Positions 43,458 through 53,066 of a DNA stretch of 64,000 bases are shown here, piece by piece. The stretch comes from Muribaculaceae bacterium (GTDB taxonomy: Bacteria; Bacteroidota; Bacteroidia; Bacteroidales; Muribaculaceae): NCBI GenBank assembly GCA_029060725.1, contig JAIDTL010000134.1, forward strand, positions 18,437 to 82,436, read 5' to 3'. The notes below the pieces were generated by a model. The model made no database searches. It saw only the letters and a list, made by a program, of their open reading frames with translations, and was not told the DNA's origin. Numbering within the stretch: the first letter of the stretch is position 1; the number at the start of each line of letters is the position of its first letter. The translations under genes were made by a program, and so were the position numbers.

Positions 43458-43554
43458 GGGTTAAAACAGTGGTTTATAGATTGAAAACATATTTATGCTT
43501 GTCTTACTCTGGGATTCTTCAGTCTTTAGTGGAGTTCAAGACTTTCCAATCTCT

Positions 43555-43791
43555 CTAACATTTCCACTTAAATAGACTTGAAAATTTCCGGAGACTATTC
43601 TTTGGAAATCGTCGTCTAAATTTCTTCTTCTCAATCAGACTGCGATCATAATATATGTGATCGCCTTCTGCATTATAATATTGAGAATCCATGTCCACAT
43701 CTTTTCCATAAAAAGTAAATACTCCTATCACTATGATTATAAAGGAAAACGTGAGTATGAATATTAAGAATAATGATAGGAAATGTGGCAT
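43555..43791 (-). CDS. Small membrane protein at the end of the polysaccharide locus
   Basis: 78 residues with one strong N-terminal membrane helix (FLSLFLIFILTFSFIIIVIGVF) and a tyrosine/charge-rich tail ending in basic residues. It follows the flavoprotein gene by 57 bases in the same direction. No family recognised; small but plausible. Confidence 0.5.
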   Translation of the reverse strand: MPHFLSLFLIFILTFSFIIIVIGVFTFYGKDVDMDSQYYNAEGDHIYYDRSLIEKKKFRRRFPKNSLRKFSSLFKWKC

Positions 43792-43848
43792 GGCTTTTAC
43801 TTTACTCTCTCACAAATTGGTTTATATAGACTATTGCCAATAAATAAA

Positions 43849-45099
43849 TTAGATAAGATTATAATTTTTTACCATATCCATGGCAGCGCCCATTGCTGTA
43901 TCCATGTTATAATATTCCCAATCCGCAAATCTACCTGTCATATAGAAATTGACCTTTGCCAATTCATCTTTCAAAGAAGATATCTGTTCTTTTGTTGCGT
44001 GCCCTTGAATTGGATATGTATACTTATTATATTTGTGAGTAATATATCTTTTTACAAGGGGAGTTCTGCTTAGCTGATCCAAAATCTCATCCTTAGAAAT
44101 GTAATCGGTGAATTCAATACTTCCTGTCATTTTTCCAGGAGCATTATTTGTCGTAGAGAAATTTCCTGTACATATAATTCGATGCGGTTCAATAGAATGG
44201 TCTGGAAGATAAATCCAGCTATATGGATTATTTTCGATTTCACAGAACACTGAGGTTGTTCCATGAAAATCCAATTGTTCTATCCAATCAATATTATTAA
44301 CAATATAATTACCGAGTAATCGAGGTAGTTGTTTAATGTTACCACAGAAAATTACAATATCAAATTCTTCTAAATTGATAATCCATTTATCTTGGACTCT
44401 CTTAATTGATTCTATTGAAGAATTATATCGGATTTTAAGATTTTCTGCCATTCTGTTCGCAATCATCTGAGACCCACCTTCTCTTTCGTACCAGAAAGTA
44501 CTATGGACAAATTCCTTTTCTTCGACTCTTCTGACATTATTGTATATTATTTCGTCTCGTGTAGGCATCGGAAGTTTTCCTTGAAGCCATGTTAAAGGAA
44601 CTTGTGACAAATCTCGTCTCCATACTTTTTCATTGTAAGGCTTAAAATACAATTCATACAGAGTGTTACCAAATCTATCCTTTAGAAACTCTTGAAAATT
44701 CTCTATTTCTTTATTTTCATCTTTGCCATTGGTCATATCTTTTAAAAATGGAATAAACAATTCGTCGTCAAACAGATATGCATGATTTTCTATTGGGTAA
44801 GGAATTCTTAGTCCATTGGGCATAAAGACAACTGAGTTACGGGTTGCTTTTGAAAACTCTTTTGTCTTATTGAAAAAACCCCAGAACAAATCAAACACAT
44901 CATTCCTTTTTGTGTTGAATACGTGTCCACCACAAGTATGGAAAAGAGAACCTTCAATCATGTCACACTTTATAAGACCACCAGGACGATCTTCCCTCTC
45001 AAAAATAGTAATATCAAATTTATTTCTCAATAAATTAGCTACTGTTAAACCACTTATACCCGCACCAATTATAGCTATATTCTTTTTATTTAAGATCAT
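43849..45099 (-). CDS. FAD-dependent oxidoreductase, UDP-galactopyranose-mutase/amine-oxidase-like
   Basis: 416 residues with the FAD loop AIIGAGISGLTVANLL, EREDRPGGLIK and CGGHVFNT, which match the UGM/protoporphyrinogen-oxidase-like flavoproteins of polysaccharide loci; KPYNEKVWRRDLSQVPLTWL and TGRFADWEYYNMDTAMGAA support this. It may isomerise or oxidise a nucleotide sugar; it is not a canonical Glf by length and motif, so the substrate is open. It overlaps the upstream glycosyltransferase by 14 bases. Confidence 0.75.
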   Translation of the reverse strand: MILNKKNIAIIGAGISGLTVANLLRNKFDITIFEREDRPGGLIKCDMIEGSLFHTCGGHVFNTKRNDVFDLFWGFFNKTKEFSKATRNSVVFMPNGLRIPYPIENHAYLFDDELFIPFLKDMTNGKDENKEIENFQEFLKDRFGNTLYELYFKPYNEKVWRRDLSQVPLTWLQGKLPMPTRDEIIYNNVRRVEEKEFVHSTFWYEREGGSQMIANRMAENLKIRYNSSIESIKRVQDKWIINLEEFDIVIFCGNIKQLPRLLGNYIVNNIDWIEQLDFHGTTSVFCEIENNPYSWIYLPDHSIEPHRIICTGNFSTTNNAPGKMTGSIEFTDYISKDEILDQLSRTPLVKRYITHKYNKYTYPIQGHATKEQISSLKDELAKVNFYMTGRFADWEYYNMDTAMGAAMDMVKNYNLI

Positions 45100-46063
45100 A
45101 ATTTAAAATATTTTTTAATTCTTGGCTTCTTACTGATGTATAATGTTTTTGTAGGTATTCGCTACGAAATTTCATATCTGGCTCACATTTTAAGGCTTCT
45201 TCAACTGACTCCTCAAATTCTTCATACGTTTGTATACTCCTTCCGAATTTTGGCAATTCAAAATAATCGGTGTCTGAATTCTTTGGATAATGCATTATAA
45301 TATTACATCCTGCTGATACAACTTCAAGAAATCTTGGTGTTACTTGACTAAAGCCATTTGTTTTTTTATCACTATCTAACCCAGGTGTTGTATATAAATA
45401 TATTCTACTTTTTCGTAATATGTCGATATATCCTTGATAGTCATTAGCATTACCTACATAATTCCCTGATGAGTCGTAATAATTAAACGCACCGTCTTCC
45501 ACGCGCTTAGTTACAATCGAGAAGCTTGGATGACGTTCACGATACTTATCGACATAATTCTGAAAAGTTTTAGGAAGTCTTCCAATTAATACTAAATCAT
45601 ATTTTTTTTCAAATTTTGTTTGAGGTGTTATGGCTAATTCATCTGGTAAAGAGAGTGCCCAATGTTTTATCTGATGTGAATTTCCACCAATATTAATCAA
45701 GTAATCATATACTTCCTTACTGCTTATTAGAACAATTTTTTGTTTCTTAACAGTATTTAAAAAATCTATTGCTTTATTATCGCTTAAGAAGAAATCAATT
45801 ATAATAGGAATGTCTTGACGACCGAACTCACCATAAAACTTTGGACGAGCAGTCATGACGAATCGCAAATTATTTGGTTGAATATTTAAGGGGAGTGCTT
45901 TATTAAAAAAATTTTGAAAGATTTGAAAACCAAACTGAATAATATTTAGAGGTTTTATTGGCAAGGAGAGTTCCTTGGAAATTATATCTTCCCATTTATA
46001 TACTATATCCCACCAACTCCTTTTTTCAAAATTTCTATTAGATACTATTTTTTTTATTGTCAT
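45086..46063 (-). CDS. Glycosyltransferase (GT-B, Glyco_trans_1_2-like)
   Basis: 325 residues. The C-terminal nucleotide-sugar region reads KKTNGFSQVTPRFLEVVSAGCNIIMHYP, and the end YLQKHYTSVRSQEL is typical of single-family capsule GTs with a glycosyl-transferase-1-like C-terminal domain. The N-terminal half is divergent. The gene is AT-rich like the rest of the locus and overlaps the downstream flavoprotein gene. Donor and acceptor unknown. Confidence 0.7.
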   Translation of the reverse strand: MTIKKIVSNRNFEKRSWWDIVYKWEDIISKELSLPIKPLNIIQFGFQIFQNFFNKALPLNIQPNNLRFVMTARPKFYGEFGRQDIPIIIDFFLSDNKAIDFLNTVKKQKIVLISSKEVYDYLINIGGNSHQIKHWALSLPDELAITPQTKFEKKYDLVLIGRLPKTFQNYVDKYRERHPSFSIVTKRVEDGAFNYYDSSGNYVGNANDYQGYIDILRKSRIYLYTTPGLDSDKKTNGFSQVTPRFLEVVSAGCNIIMHYPKNSDTDYFELPKFGRSIQTYEEFEESVEEALKCEPDMKFRSEYLQKHYTSVRSQELKNILNYDLK

Positions 46064-46187
46064 TTGATAGAATTAAAATAGATGTAGAGATAATTGGTAA
46101 CGTTGTTTATACAATTGACTTTGGATTCTTAATATCAATAAGTAAATTTTATTTAATGACAAAATTGTAGGATTCGATCAAATCACC

Positions 46188-46997
46188 TTACCGTAGAAAA
46201 CGATTATAAATGAATTCTCTAACTGAATTTGGAACAACTCTGGTAAAGAATCGAATTATGATATTATTTATGAATCTTCCGAATGAAATATATCCTAATT
46301 TAAATATATGATATTGAAATTTTATTTCATCTATTCCATGTTTTAGCCCACCTCTTCGTTTATAAGTATCTTCAGAGGTTCGAAAAAAAAGAAGACTTTC
46401 TTGAATATTGTAGAATTTTTCACCGTTCAAGAGTAATCTTATCCATAGATAATAATCTTCCATCAGTGGGAAATGTCGATATCCCCCTGCTAATTCCACA
46501 GCTTTTTTTCTAAACATAACAGATGGATGATTCACAGGACACCTTTTCTTCCCAAATTTATAAATTTCATACGGAAATTCTGGAATCTTTCTTACTGATA
46601 CAACATGATCTGTTGTTTCGATGAATTCATCAATCCAGCAACTGACTACTTGTATTTCAGCATTATTTTCAATGATTGACATCTGCTTCTCAAATCTTAT
46701 AGGTTTAGCAATATCATCAGTATCCATTCGTGCAATCAAATCGTAAGAGCAATGTTTCAATCCTTCGTTAAGAGCTTTTCCTAATCCAACGTTCATAGGA
46801 AGCGTAATCAATTTGAAATTAGAATGATTTGAATCAAATTCCTTTATTATAGAATGTAAATCTTCTGAAATAGGACCATCCAGTACCATCACAACCTCAT
46901 CAGGCTGCAGTGTTTGATGGAATACACTATCAAGGCTTTGACGCAAATATTCAGGCCGCTCCTTGGCATAGAGTGACATTAAAACAGAAAACTTCAT
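46188..46997 (-). CDS. Family 2 glycosyltransferase
   Basis: 269 residues, GT-A fold: FSVLMSLYAKERPEYLRQSLDSV at the start, LNEGLKHCSYDLIARMDTDDIA carrying the metal-binding DTD, and MEDYYLWIRLLLNG as the acceptor/catalytic-base region. No transmembrane helix. It resembles WcaA/amylovoran-type transferases in capsule loci. Donor unknown. Confidence 0.85.
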   Translation of the reverse strand: MKFSVLMSLYAKERPEYLRQSLDSVFHQTLQPDEVVMVLDGPISEDLHSIIKEFDSNHSNFKLITLPMNVGLGKALNEGLKHCSYDLIARMDTDDIAKPIRFEKQMSIIENNAEIQVVSCWIDEFIETTDHVVSVRKIPEFPYEIYKFGKKRCPVNHPSVMFRKKAVELAGGYRHFPLMEDYYLWIRLLLNGEKFYNIQESLLFFRTSEDTYKRRGGLKHGIDEIKFQYHIFKLGYISFGRFINNIIIRFFTRVVPNSVREFIYNRFLR

Positions 46998-47049
46998 TGA
47001 TTTTTTCTTTATAACATTGGTACAGTATCAACTATACAGTCTTTAATAG

Positions 47050-48120
47050 TTATCTATTCTGATAGTTCTGGATAATGGAATTATAATTTTCTATCGAAAT
47101 TTTTGCTATGTTATTCCATTGAAATTTCAATGCAGTAGTAAAGGCGTTGCTTCTAATATTATATTTATTTTCTTTATATTGATTAACAGCAGTCGCAATT
47201 GTATTAGCGATAGAATTATTCTCATTTTTTTCTATGACCCATCCACAATTATTATTTACGACTATATCCGAAATGTTAGTTCCCTCGGAAACTATGGAAG
47301 GAATTCCGTATGACCAACCTTCAAGAATGGACATTGGAAAACCTTCAAGCCTTGACGTTAAGATGATTATATCTGTTTCTATAAAAACTTTGGTCTTTTC
47401 TTGACCAAATACTGGATTGTGTATCTTTATTTTAGGAATATTGGCTATCTTTTTTCTTAAAAAAGATAGGTCGTGACTTGTTCCCTCACCATAAAAATCA
47501 AATTCTACTAAATTATTATCGTTTTGCATTAAAAATGCATTTATCCCATCAATAAGTAAATCAAGTCCTTTATGAAAAATATCAAATCTACCTATAAATA
47601 GTATTTTAATAATCTCATTATTAGGAGTAAAATTTTCTTGAGGATAGCATCCATTTGGAATTATAATACTTTTACTCTTATTTGGCAATGTGAAATTATT
47701 CTTTTCTGCCTCATTTAAAAAGATCCATCCTTGAGAATGTTTAATAGGCGAACTCAAAAAGATATGTTTGAATAGATATTTTTTAATTTTATTTTTTTCA
47801 TAGTTCATTTCAGAGTAAGCTCCATGAGGCATTAAAAGATATGGTATTTTATTTTCAAATACAATACTACTAAGGCTTAATATTTTAGTATATAAGAGAC
47901 CATGAAATACTACAATATCAGGATTATATTCTTTTAATTTATGTCGAAATAATTTCTTCGTTCTAATCTGTTCAAAATCTTGAATATATATTGAATTCTT
48001 TCTAACATTTATCGAAATTGTATGATGCCCAATATTTCTTTGAGCAATTGACAATTCTCTAACAACTGTAACAATACCGTTACTTAAAACGTCAGTATCA
48101 ATAATATGCATAATGTTCAT
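47050..48120 (-). CDS. Family 4-like glycosyltransferase (GT-B)
   Basis: A GT-B enzyme with IDTDVLSNGIVTVVREL near the N-terminus (glycine-rich acceptor side) and LFIGRFDIFHKGLDLLIDG plus LTSRLEGFPMSILEGWSYGIPSIVSEG (E-x7-E-type donor motif) in the C-terminal domain. The track start at 48147 adds nine hydrophobic residues; I prefer ATG 48120 (MNIMHIID). It is followed after 50 bases by the GT2 gene. Confidence 0.85.
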   Translation of the reverse strand: MNIMHIIDTDVLSNGIVTVVRELSIAQRNIGHHTISINVRKNSIYIQDFEQIRTKKLFRHKLKEYNPDIVVFHGLLYTKILSLSSIVFENKIPYLLMPHGAYSEMNYEKNKIKKYLFKHIFLSSPIKHSQGWIFLNEAEKNNFTLPNKSKSIIIPNGCYPQENFTPNNEIIKILFIGRFDIFHKGLDLLIDGINAFLMQNDNNLVEFDFYGEGTSHDLSFLRKKIANIPKIKIHNPVFGQEKTKVFIETDIIILTSRLEGFPMSILEGWSYGIPSIVSEGTNISDIVVNNNCGWVIEKNENNSIANTIATAVNQYKENKYNIRSNAFTTALKFQWNNIAKISIENYNSIIQNYQNR

Positions 48121-48318
48121 GACGGTAATATAAATATGGAGATACACATTTGGGTGAGATTCAGGTCTCAGACAATCCTATTGCTTCTGTCCATTGGCAT
48201 AATGCCGTGGAACGTAAATTAGTGGAAACAACTAATTTGAGCTTCCTTACTATTTTTAACTTAATCTCCCCAGTATAAAACTTGGGGGTATTCATAATCA
48301 TCAACTCTCCGCGTTGTT

Positions 48319-48797
48319 TTAGGCGAGGTTTTCATTGCTATTGCGGTCAGATAGCTTACACGAATTGTCTTCAAGTGCTTTCCTCAGCGTTTCTACCTTG
48401 CTAAGAAGCTGCGCCATCAGCTGCGTGAGGCAGCTGATATCCTTGACTTCAATCATCGCCATCAGGCACCTGCGCTCGACGCCGTGCTCCGCGTCCTTTT
48501 CCCGCAGACACATAAGTTTCTCTCGAAGGAAGGATGTCTCGTCGCACAGGGAACGAACCATTGAGTATAGCGCCACTATGGTCTATAGCAGCCTGATGAT
48601 GTACTCTTCGGATGATTTTGAGCTGTCACTGTTTTCTATAGTCATCGTTTTCCTCAATTCAACTTGACTCTTCAACCCTCAACACTTTAAGCGAAGCATA
48701 AAACCCCCGTTGGTAGTGCTCATAGAACGCTTCAAGCTGTTTCCTTTCAGGTATCACTACACGTTTGGTATCGTTCCAGCGAGTTGAACTCTGCTCT
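48319..48797 (-). pseudogene. Decayed two-ORF fragment, probably of mobile-element origin
   Basis: On the minus strand two frames follow each other. One has no start (RWNDTKRVVIPERKQLEAF..., stop 48659-48661). The second starts at ATG 48645 (MTIENSDSSKSSEEYIIRLL) and hits an in-frame TAG at 48583-48585, then continues as a 107-codon-scale coiled coil (SFLREKLMCLREKD, LLSKVETLRKALE). Codon use is less AT-rich than the surrounding polysaccharide genes. I do not recognise the family; small accessory ORFs of a transposable element are the likeliest source. Confidence 0.5.
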
Positions 48798-48851
48798 CAC
48801 TTAATGCGATTTTCTTGAAATCATAACTTTCGGTGTCTTGGTTAACGACCG

Positions 48852-48884
48852 CAAAGTTAATGCTTATTTATTTAGTCGACCAAG
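48852..48884 (-). promoter_or_regulatory. Promoter upstream of the decayed fragment
   Basis: Minus strand TAACTTTG (48852-48859) and CTTG (48881-48884), 21-base spacer. It points into the polysaccharide genes downstream. Confidence 0.55.
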
Positions 48885-48916
48885 CTACGCAAATTGACAG
48901 ATAGATTTTTATAAGT

Positions 48917-49924
48917 TTAATATGAAAATCTTAAAGCTCTAAAGATTGATTTTTTTGCAAGACTAATAAACAATAATGCCACTATTGTACACAGTATCAA
49001 TGTACAAATACATAATAGTAGTGTTGAAATATTGATATGCAGAATTTTATAAATATATAATTGTAATGTTATCAATGGAATATGAGAACAATAATATATA
49101 GTACTCATTTTTCTTAAAATTATGCTATCCCACATCACTGTTTTTGGAAAAGTCAATACAGTCAAAAATATGCTTGGAGCCAGCAATACCATACTTATGT
49201 AACAATCATTCACTATTCGCCAACCTTTAGATATAATAAGATTATTTTCGATAAATAGAAGTATTAATCCTATTATTGCTCCAATGTAACCAATATACTT
49301 ATATTTTTTACTATCGATATGTCTATAAACTAAAAATTTACCAAACCAGATAAATATAAGACCTACAGGAAAACTCAAATATATATTTTTTATATATGAT
49401 AAAAGAGTTGTATTCTCGTAACTAAAGAAATGCTCGACAACAGGTATATTAAAAACTAATTTTCCGTAATTGGACACTCCACAACATATAATATAGAATA
49501 TTATGCTAATGATCAGCAAACTTAAATTATTATGCCTAAATTTGTACATTATACTTATTCCAATAATGTAAGCAGAGATATACCAGGAAGCAGGGAATGT
49601 ACTTCTGAGAAAAACATTTATCGGTAATAATTCTATAAATTTTGTAAGGTTTCCAATCATTAATTTAGTGATTATCATATAGGGAATAAGAATAATAAAC
49701 CAGAATAAATATAGTTTGAGAGCTCTTTTCAAGAACTTCATATATATTTCATGTGCAGTTTGATTAGAGACATTTTTAATTTTTTTAAAGAATAAATACG
49801 ATGATATTGTAAAAAATATAGGTACAGCACATCTCAGCAGAGGGAAATTAAACATCACATGACTATGAATCATCACAATCATTATGGCCATTATAAATTT
49901 TAGAATATCAATGTTCTTATTCAT
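48917..49924 (-). CDS. Membrane acyltransferase (acyltransferase family 3)
   Basis: 335 residues with about ten hydrophobic helices. The N-terminus IDILKFIMAIMIVMIHSHVMF contains the family's catalytic-type His after the first helix, and RCAVPIFFTISSYLFFKK follows. Such enzymes O-acetylate or otherwise acylate capsule and O-antigen sugars at the membrane. Very AT-rich. It lies between the EpsG-like polymerase and the decayed fragment. Confidence 0.85.
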   Translation of the reverse strand: MNKNIDILKFIMAIMIVMIHSHVMFNFPLLRCAVPIFFTISSYLFFKKIKNVSNQTAHEIYMKFLKRALKLYLFWFIILIPYMIITKLMIGNLTKFIELLPINVFLRSTFPASWYISAYIIGISIMYKFRHNNLSLLIISIIFYIICCGVSNYGKLVFNIPVVEHFFSYENTTLLSYIKNIYLSFPVGLIFIWFGKFLVYRHIDSKKYKYIGYIGAIIGLILLFIENNLIISKGWRIVNDCYISMVLLAPSIFLTVLTFPKTVMWDSIILRKMSTIYYCSHIPLITLQLYIYKILHINISTLLLCICTLILCTIVALLFISLAKKSIFRALRFSY

Positions 49925-50080
49925 TTATTTAATAAGAGTCTTATTTATAACTAATATAAGTGGCTATTAATTTTTGCATCATTCCATACAACACCATTTG
50001 ACAGGGACTTCTAAGGTAATTGTATAGTTCTGGTTAGTTTATATACAAATATAATTTTCTTAGATTTATCAGACTTCAAT

Positions 50081-51166
50081 CTATTGGATCGTATAAGGGA
50101 ATATTTCATTTGTTCCATTAAGGTAAACCGTATATAACCAATATGTCAAGCTAAAACAAATTAGAACAATATTCAATAATACACTTGTACTTTTTTTAAA
50201 ACGTTTAGAATGTAAAATATATGGAATAACAACTATATCGAAGGCTGTAACATATAAAGCCAGGCGGAAAATAACGGTACTAGTTACACCACATAAAATT
50301 AGACATAATTCAAAAAAAAGCAATACAAATAACGCTTTGAAAAGGCTCTTATTAATAATTTTATTCGTAAATGATATGATTACTGTCAATAAAAATATCA
50401 ATCTCACACAAAGATCTGTTTTCCCTATATATGATGTATTATCATCAAGATAACCACTGTATTTAGCAACTTCACTTCCATTGAATAGACTCAGTATATT
50501 ACCAATTTGATTCAATGTAAAATAAAAAAAGATACATCCAACTATAGAAGATATCATGTATATTTTTTGTTTTTTCCCCTCAGAAACATAAACCTTATAT
50601 ACTAACCAGATCAATAATCCTCCTAAAATAATTGTTGAATGAAAAGAGATCCCTATCAGACAACCAAATATATATTTAAGATTATGTTTTGATATTAAAA
50701 ATCCGCTTAACCACAAAACATACATTACTGATGTTATTTGTCTCATTATATTTAATGAGTAACTGAATAACATCATATAAAAAAGAAAGAAGACTAACCA
50801 AATACTTATATGATTTCTTAATTTATATGTAACATCATACAAAAAATAAACATTTAGAAACTCATATATAAATAATAGAGAAGAAAAACCTGTTATATTT
50901 TTGCCTATTATGCTCGAAAAATAATAGAATGACTCAACATTTAGAACATTTTGAGAAAAAAAAACTTTAATAGAAAGATCCTTACAATTATCGTATATAT
51001 ACTTATACATTCCAGTGTCTGTACCAACATGAGTACTCCGAAATGAGGCAATGAAGCAAGGAATTAGAATGCCTAAGATTGCCCAAATATTCCATTTCTT
51101 TTTCGAATGCTGAGATTGAAATAATAATATACAACTTATAATGAAAGTTGTAAGGTATATTGCCAT
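50081..51166 (-). CDS. EpsG/Wzy-type polysaccharide polymerase
   Basis: 361 residues, multi-spanning. The opening helix pair and IPCFIASFRSTHVGTDTGMYKYIYD are characteristic of the EpsG family, polymerases that join repeat units in the Wzx/Wzy pathway. A flippase gene lies upstream in the same locus, so this is the expected Wzy. It begins 3 bases after the upstream GT2 stop (51169), indicating one transcript. Confidence 0.8.
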   Translation of the reverse strand: MAIYLTTFIISCILLFQSQHSKKKWNIWAILGILIPCFIASFRSTHVGTDTGMYKYIYDNCKDLSIKVFFSQNVLNVESFYYFSSIIGKNITGFSSLLFIYEFLNVYFLYDVTYKLRNHISIWLVFFLFYMMLFSYSLNIMRQITSVMYVLWLSGFLISKHNLKYIFGCLIGISFHSTIILGGLLIWLVYKVYVSEGKKQKIYMISSIVGCIFFYFTLNQIGNILSLFNGSEVAKYSGYLDDNTSYIGKTDLCVRLIFLLTVIISFTNKIINKSLFKALFVLLFFELCLILCGVTSTVIFRLALYVTAFDIVVIPYILHSKRFKKSTSVLLNIVLICFSLTYWLYTVYLNGTNEIFPYTIQ

Positions 51167-51168
51167 CT

Positions 51169-52206
51169 TTATATGCTTTTTGCTTTTAAGATATTACTTA
51201 TTCTTGAGAAATAAGCATCAATATTCATAAATGCTATAAGATAGAGTGGATATGCAATATCGAATGACTGTATCGCTAAAAGTAACTTATATATTTTTTT
51301 CTTAATCCCATATAGTGATAACTGTTTGTAAAAAAAGATTCTCCATTGGTTAAACAAATCTCTTTTATCTTTTGACCTGCTGATTCTCAGAAGTAGTCCA
51401 ATTGTATAGCGTTCTATCTCTTTCCTAATAATGTTTTTAATATCTTTAGATATGATCATTTTATTATCAATATCTAATACATTTTTTATCCACGAATTAT
51501 CCCAGTTTAATAAAGTCTTAGAAATTGTTTTACTTCTATCGAGAGAGTCATAATTATAACAATAATTATATAATAATACGTTTTTATATAATATGTTTTT
51601 GGCTCTTAAAAAAACTTCAAGATTAAAAGCCCTATCCTCTCCTAAATTATAATGATACTTTTGATAGATAAGATCTTCAACTAAATCTCTTTTAATAACT
51701 TTACCGAAACAAGATCCAGAAATAACTTCTCTTAAAATTAGATTTCTATCATCCTCATTAACTAAATTATAAATTCTCTCATTAAGGTTATATCGTCTCT
51801 CTTTATGATTTGGATAGTTGATTTGAATATTAGTAATTAGAATATCCCAGTCTAAATTATCGGTAAATAAGTTATTTAATGAATCTGGTAGTAAATAATC
51901 ATCGGGATCTACATGCATTATATAAACTCCAGTTGCATTGCGCATTCCACTTGATCTCGCACCTGTTAATTTTTGATTTTCTTCATGTTCTATGATGGTC
52001 AAATTATTATATCTCTTTTTAAGATTATTTAAAATTTTGCCTGTTTCATCTGTTGAAGCATCATTGACTGCTATTATTTCTATTGCATAGTCTACTTTTT
52101 GATTAACAATTGACATCAAACAACGTTCTATGTACCTGCTAACATTATAACAAGGCAATATGATTGTTAGCAATGGAATATGCCTTTTGTCAGTAATATT
52201 GTTCAT
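51169..52206 (-). CDS. Family 2 glycosyltransferase
   Basis: 345 residues: LLTIILPCYNVSRYIERCLMSI, IIAVNDASTDETGKIL and YIMHVDPDDYLLPDSL (DPDD metal site) define a GT-A/GT2 enzyme. The C-terminal third is basic and helical. It lies between licD and the polymerase with very short gaps (17 and 2 bases). Donor unknown. Confidence 0.87.
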   Translation of the reverse strand: MNNITDKRHIPLLTIILPCYNVSRYIERCLMSIVNQKVDYAIEIIAVNDASTDETGKILNNLKKRYNNLTIIEHEENQKLTGARSSGMRNATGVYIMHVDPDDYLLPDSLNNLFTDNLDWDILITNIQINYPNHKERRYNLNERIYNLVNEDDRNLILREVISGSCFGKVIKRDLVEDLIYQKYHYNLGEDRAFNLEVFLRAKNILYKNVLLYNYCYNYDSLDRSKTISKTLLNWDNSWIKNVLDIDNKMIISKDIKNIIRKEIERYTIGLLLRISRSKDKRDLFNQWRIFFYKQLSLYGIKKKIYKLLLAIQSFDIAYPLYLIAFMNIDAYFSRISNILKAKSI

Positions 52207-52223
52207 AATAAAAAATAGAGCTT

Positions 52224-53042
52224 TTAATTATCTATAAAATAACATTTAACTATATGATTTGTAATATTATCTAAATCTGGAAGATTATTATAATCAATAC
52301 CATATAGACATCTTAGATAATGATCGTAATTTTGGGGTACTGGCAAGGTATATTCTTCAAATAATACATACTGAACTTCCTTAATATCATCTTTATATCG
52401 CTCCTTTATGAATCCACATCCAAGACAATGCCTTAATTTTTTTGTTTTATAAAACAGATTCCCAGTTCTTATTATCGGGAATATAATATTAAGAAAAGAG
52501 AAACGTAAGATCCCTATTAAGAATCTTCGAATTAATGGATTTTTAATTAATGCCTGAGGTAGTATTAGTTTATTCCAGAACCCTCCGCATATTTTCCATA
52601 ATTTCTTAGAATAAGATGGTTCAATACAAAAAATGTCAATAAAACATCCATTATATTTATTATTTATATCATTGTTGTTGTTTTCTTTGACAATAGAATG
52701 TAAATCTCTTAATTTTGCATATGGATGTAAATAGTTCGGATCATTCTTATCAGTCTGTAAAATAAATTGCGGATGATTCTCCTTGGAAAGAACATTGATA
52801 AGTTTTCGATAGTCCTGTCTTTGTAATTCAATGTCCACATCATCATCCCACGGTATAAAGCCCCTATGTCTTACAGCACCTAAACAAGACCCTGATGATA
52901 ACCAATATTTTATTCCATTTTCCTGACAGATTTTATCTATGTATTTAAGCATATCTAACATCCTTAGTTGGATCCTTCTTAAATCGGACCCATCTGGATT
53001 GAACCTCGCTCTTAAGCTAGCTTGAAGTTTTGCATCGATCAT
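52224..53042 (-). CDS. LicD-family phosphotransferase
   Basis: 272 residues with the LicD core YWLSSGSCLGAVRHRGFIPWDDDVDIEL near the N-terminus. LicD proteins transfer phosphocholine (or similar phospho-alcohols, e.g. ribitol-phosphate) from a CDP-linked donor to glycans. The same locus encodes a LicC-like cytidylyltransferase fused to a PLP enzyme (56769-58580), so a CDP-amino-alcohol donor may be made and used here. The transferred group is inference. Confidence 0.85.
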   Translation of the reverse strand: MIDAKLQASLRARFNPDGSDLRRIQLRMLDMLKYIDKICQENGIKYWLSSGSCLGAVRHRGFIPWDDDVDIELQRQDYRKLINVLSKENHPQFILQTDKNDPNYLHPYAKLRDLHSIVKENNNNDINNKYNGCFIDIFCIEPSYSKKLWKICGGFWNKLILPQALIKNPLIRRFLIGILRFSFLNIIFPIIRTGNLFYKTKKLRHCLGCGFIKERYKDDIKEVQYVLFEEYTLPVPQNYDHYLRCLYGIDYNNLPDLDNITNHIVKCYFIDN

Positions 53043-53066
53043 AAATAAAAGGGTATTAACAACAAT

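Noticed and set aside
48335-48667. Plus-strand 110-codon ORF over the decayed fragment
   Set aside because: Serine-rich shadow of the minus-strand coiled-coil frame.
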